From Bacteroidales bacterium (GTDB lineage: Bacteria > Bacteroidota > Bacteroidia > Bacteroidales > F082): a stretch of DNA of 5,677 nucleotides. The notes under the pieces are model-generated. The model was not told where the DNA came from. It worked only from the letters and a program-made list of their open reading frames with translations, and did no database searches. The position numbers and the translations under genes were made by a program. The stretch lies in NCBI GenBank assembly GCA_024689285.1, contig JAILDR010000176.1, forward strand, positions 1 to 5,677, given 5' to 3'. Positions 5,229 to 5,677 of this stretch are shown piece after piece (positions within the stretch are counted from its first letter, which is position 1; each line of letters starts with the position of its first letter).

Positions 5229-5254
5229 ACGAAGCTTTTCGCAATGATTTTTAC

Positions 5255-5262
5255 TATATTTG
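5255..5262 (+). promoter_or_regulatory. pruA promoter -7 element TATATTTG
   Basis: This is an exact TAnnTTTG match, 40 bases before the pruA ATG. No TTG or TTTG is present at the expected -33 position (about 5231-5236); instead the repeated TTTCGCAATGATT motif covers that area. A weak -33 next to a palindromic array is what one would expect of an activated or repressed promoter, but that is inference. Confidence 0.6.
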
Positions 5263-5302
5263 CACCCGCAATTTCGAATCTCTAAAACTTAAATCCAACG
5301 AA

Positions 5303-5677
5303 ATGAACAACGCACTGATTACATTTGCGAAGCCTGAGAACGAGCCGGTAAAGGCTTACCGTCCGGGCAGCCCGGAGCGCATCGAGCTCCAGAAAGAATT
5401 GGAAAGACAATCCAACGAAATCGTTGAAATCCCCGCCATCATCAACGGACAGGAAGTCCGCACAGGCGACATGGGCGAAGTGGTGATGCCTCACGACCAT
5501 AAGCACGTCATCGCCCGCTACCATAAGGTAGGCGAAAAGGAAGTCCGCATGGCCATCGATGCCGCCCAAGCCGCCAAGCACGACTGGGAGAACACCCCTT
5601 GGGACGAGCGCGCCGCCATCATGGCCCGCATCGCCGAGATGCTGGCCACCAAATATCGCGCCCGCATCAACGCCGCC
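5303..5677 (+). CDS. pruA: L-glutamate gamma-semialdehyde (P5C) dehydrogenase, N-terminal part
   Basis: The first 125 codons of an aldehyde dehydrogenase, open at the right edge. The enzyme oxidises glutamate gamma-semialdehyde (in equilibrium with 1-pyrroline-5-carboxylate, from proline or ornithine breakdown) to glutamate with NAD+. The N-terminus resembles the ALDH4A1 type rather than the bifunctional PutA type. Visible marks are NEPVKAYRPGSPERIELQKEL (about 13-33), IPAIINGQEVRTG (47-59), VVMPHDHKHVIARYHK (63-78) and the helix EVRMAIDAAQAAKHDWENTPWDERAAIMARIAEML (82-116). The catalytic Cys and Glu lie beyond the window. The ATG at 5303 follows AACGAA and a leader of about 30-40 bases from the -7 box at 5255-5262. 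No proline dehydrogenase is seen in the window. Codon use is GC-richer than the upstream intergenic DNA, as expected for a conserved gene. Confidence 0.85.
   Translation, partial: MNNALITFAKPENEPVKAYRPGSPERIELQKELERQSNEIVEIPAIINGQEVRTGDMGEVVMPHDHKHVIARYHKVGEKEVRMAIDAAQAAKHDWENTPWDERAAIMARIAEMLATKYRARINAA

Larger units (their letters stand above)
4921..5302. other. Structured 382-bp non-coding region before pruA
   Basis: No open frame on either strand here looks like a gene, and no tRNA or rRNA is recognised. The stretch is dense in short-range order: a 12-bp palindrome at 4940, a possible hairpin at 4961-4998, 11-bp tandem repeats at 4974 and 5028, and a small inverted repeat AAACCA-ACA-TGGTTT (5121-5135). 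A REP-like segment follows at 5146, then mirror palindromes at 5189-5228 and the pruA promoter at 5255. No intrinsic terminator with a clear GC stem and U-tract was found after the NlpC/P60 gene. Confidence 0.6.

Noticed and set aside
5282..5581. Minus-strand 99-residue frame over the pruA start
   Set aside because: The plus strand encodes a recognisable ALDH4-type N-terminus with promoter and start. The minus frame has no family features.

Overview
The window looks like a chromosomal segment of a Bacteroidales bacterium (Prevotella/Bacteroides-like). Three things point there. The gene families match: a periplasmic TrxP-type thioredoxin, a WbqC-family protein, a 7TM-HD c-di-AMP phosphodiesterase, a signal-less NlpC/P60 peptidase and an ALDH4-type P5C dehydrogenase. 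Several upstream regions carry the Bacteroidetes -7 element TAnnTTTG. Start codons lack strong Shine-Dalgarno sequences. The genus cannot be fixed from the sequence alone.

Layout. Positions 1-251 hold the 5' end of an IS1182-family insertion sequence on the minus strand, with its own promoter; the rest lies outside the window. Positions 252-419 are a short accessory intergenic region rich in TTTTGC/GCAAAA hexamers. It ends in the promoter of a type II toxin-antitoxin module (antitoxin 420-653, YafQ-like RNase toxin 650-949, overlapping by 4 bp). A secreted thioredoxin (961-1398) and a WbqC-family protein (1395-1997) follow in the same direction almost without gaps, so the four plus-strand genes may form one transcription unit. 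They converge on pgpH (minus strand, 2011-4071), a membrane c-di-AMP phosphodiesterase, with 13 bp between the stop codons. A 126-bp divergent promoter region separates pgpH from a cytoplasmic SH3b-NlpC/P60 peptidase (4198-4920), probably used in muropeptide recycling.

Positions 4921-5302 (382 bp) contain no gene but much structure: a 12-bp palindrome, two unrelated tandem repeats that both have an 11-bp period, a REP/MITE-like segment, and a pair of mirror-image TGCGAAA-type palindromes just upstream of a consensus promoter. That promoter drives the window's last gene, the 5' part of pruA (L-glutamate gamma-semialdehyde dehydrogenase), which runs off the right edge.

Functional view. pgpH and the NlpC/P60 gene pair c-di-AMP signalling with cell-wall turnover. 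TrxP works in envelope thiol chemistry, and PruA oxidises a proline/ornithine degradation intermediate to glutamate. The IS and the toxin-antitoxin module form an accessory patch abutting this conserved block. I see no clearly novel multi-gene system. The most unusual material is the structured non-coding region before pruA and the arrangement in which the toxin-antitoxin promoter may drive housekeeping genes.
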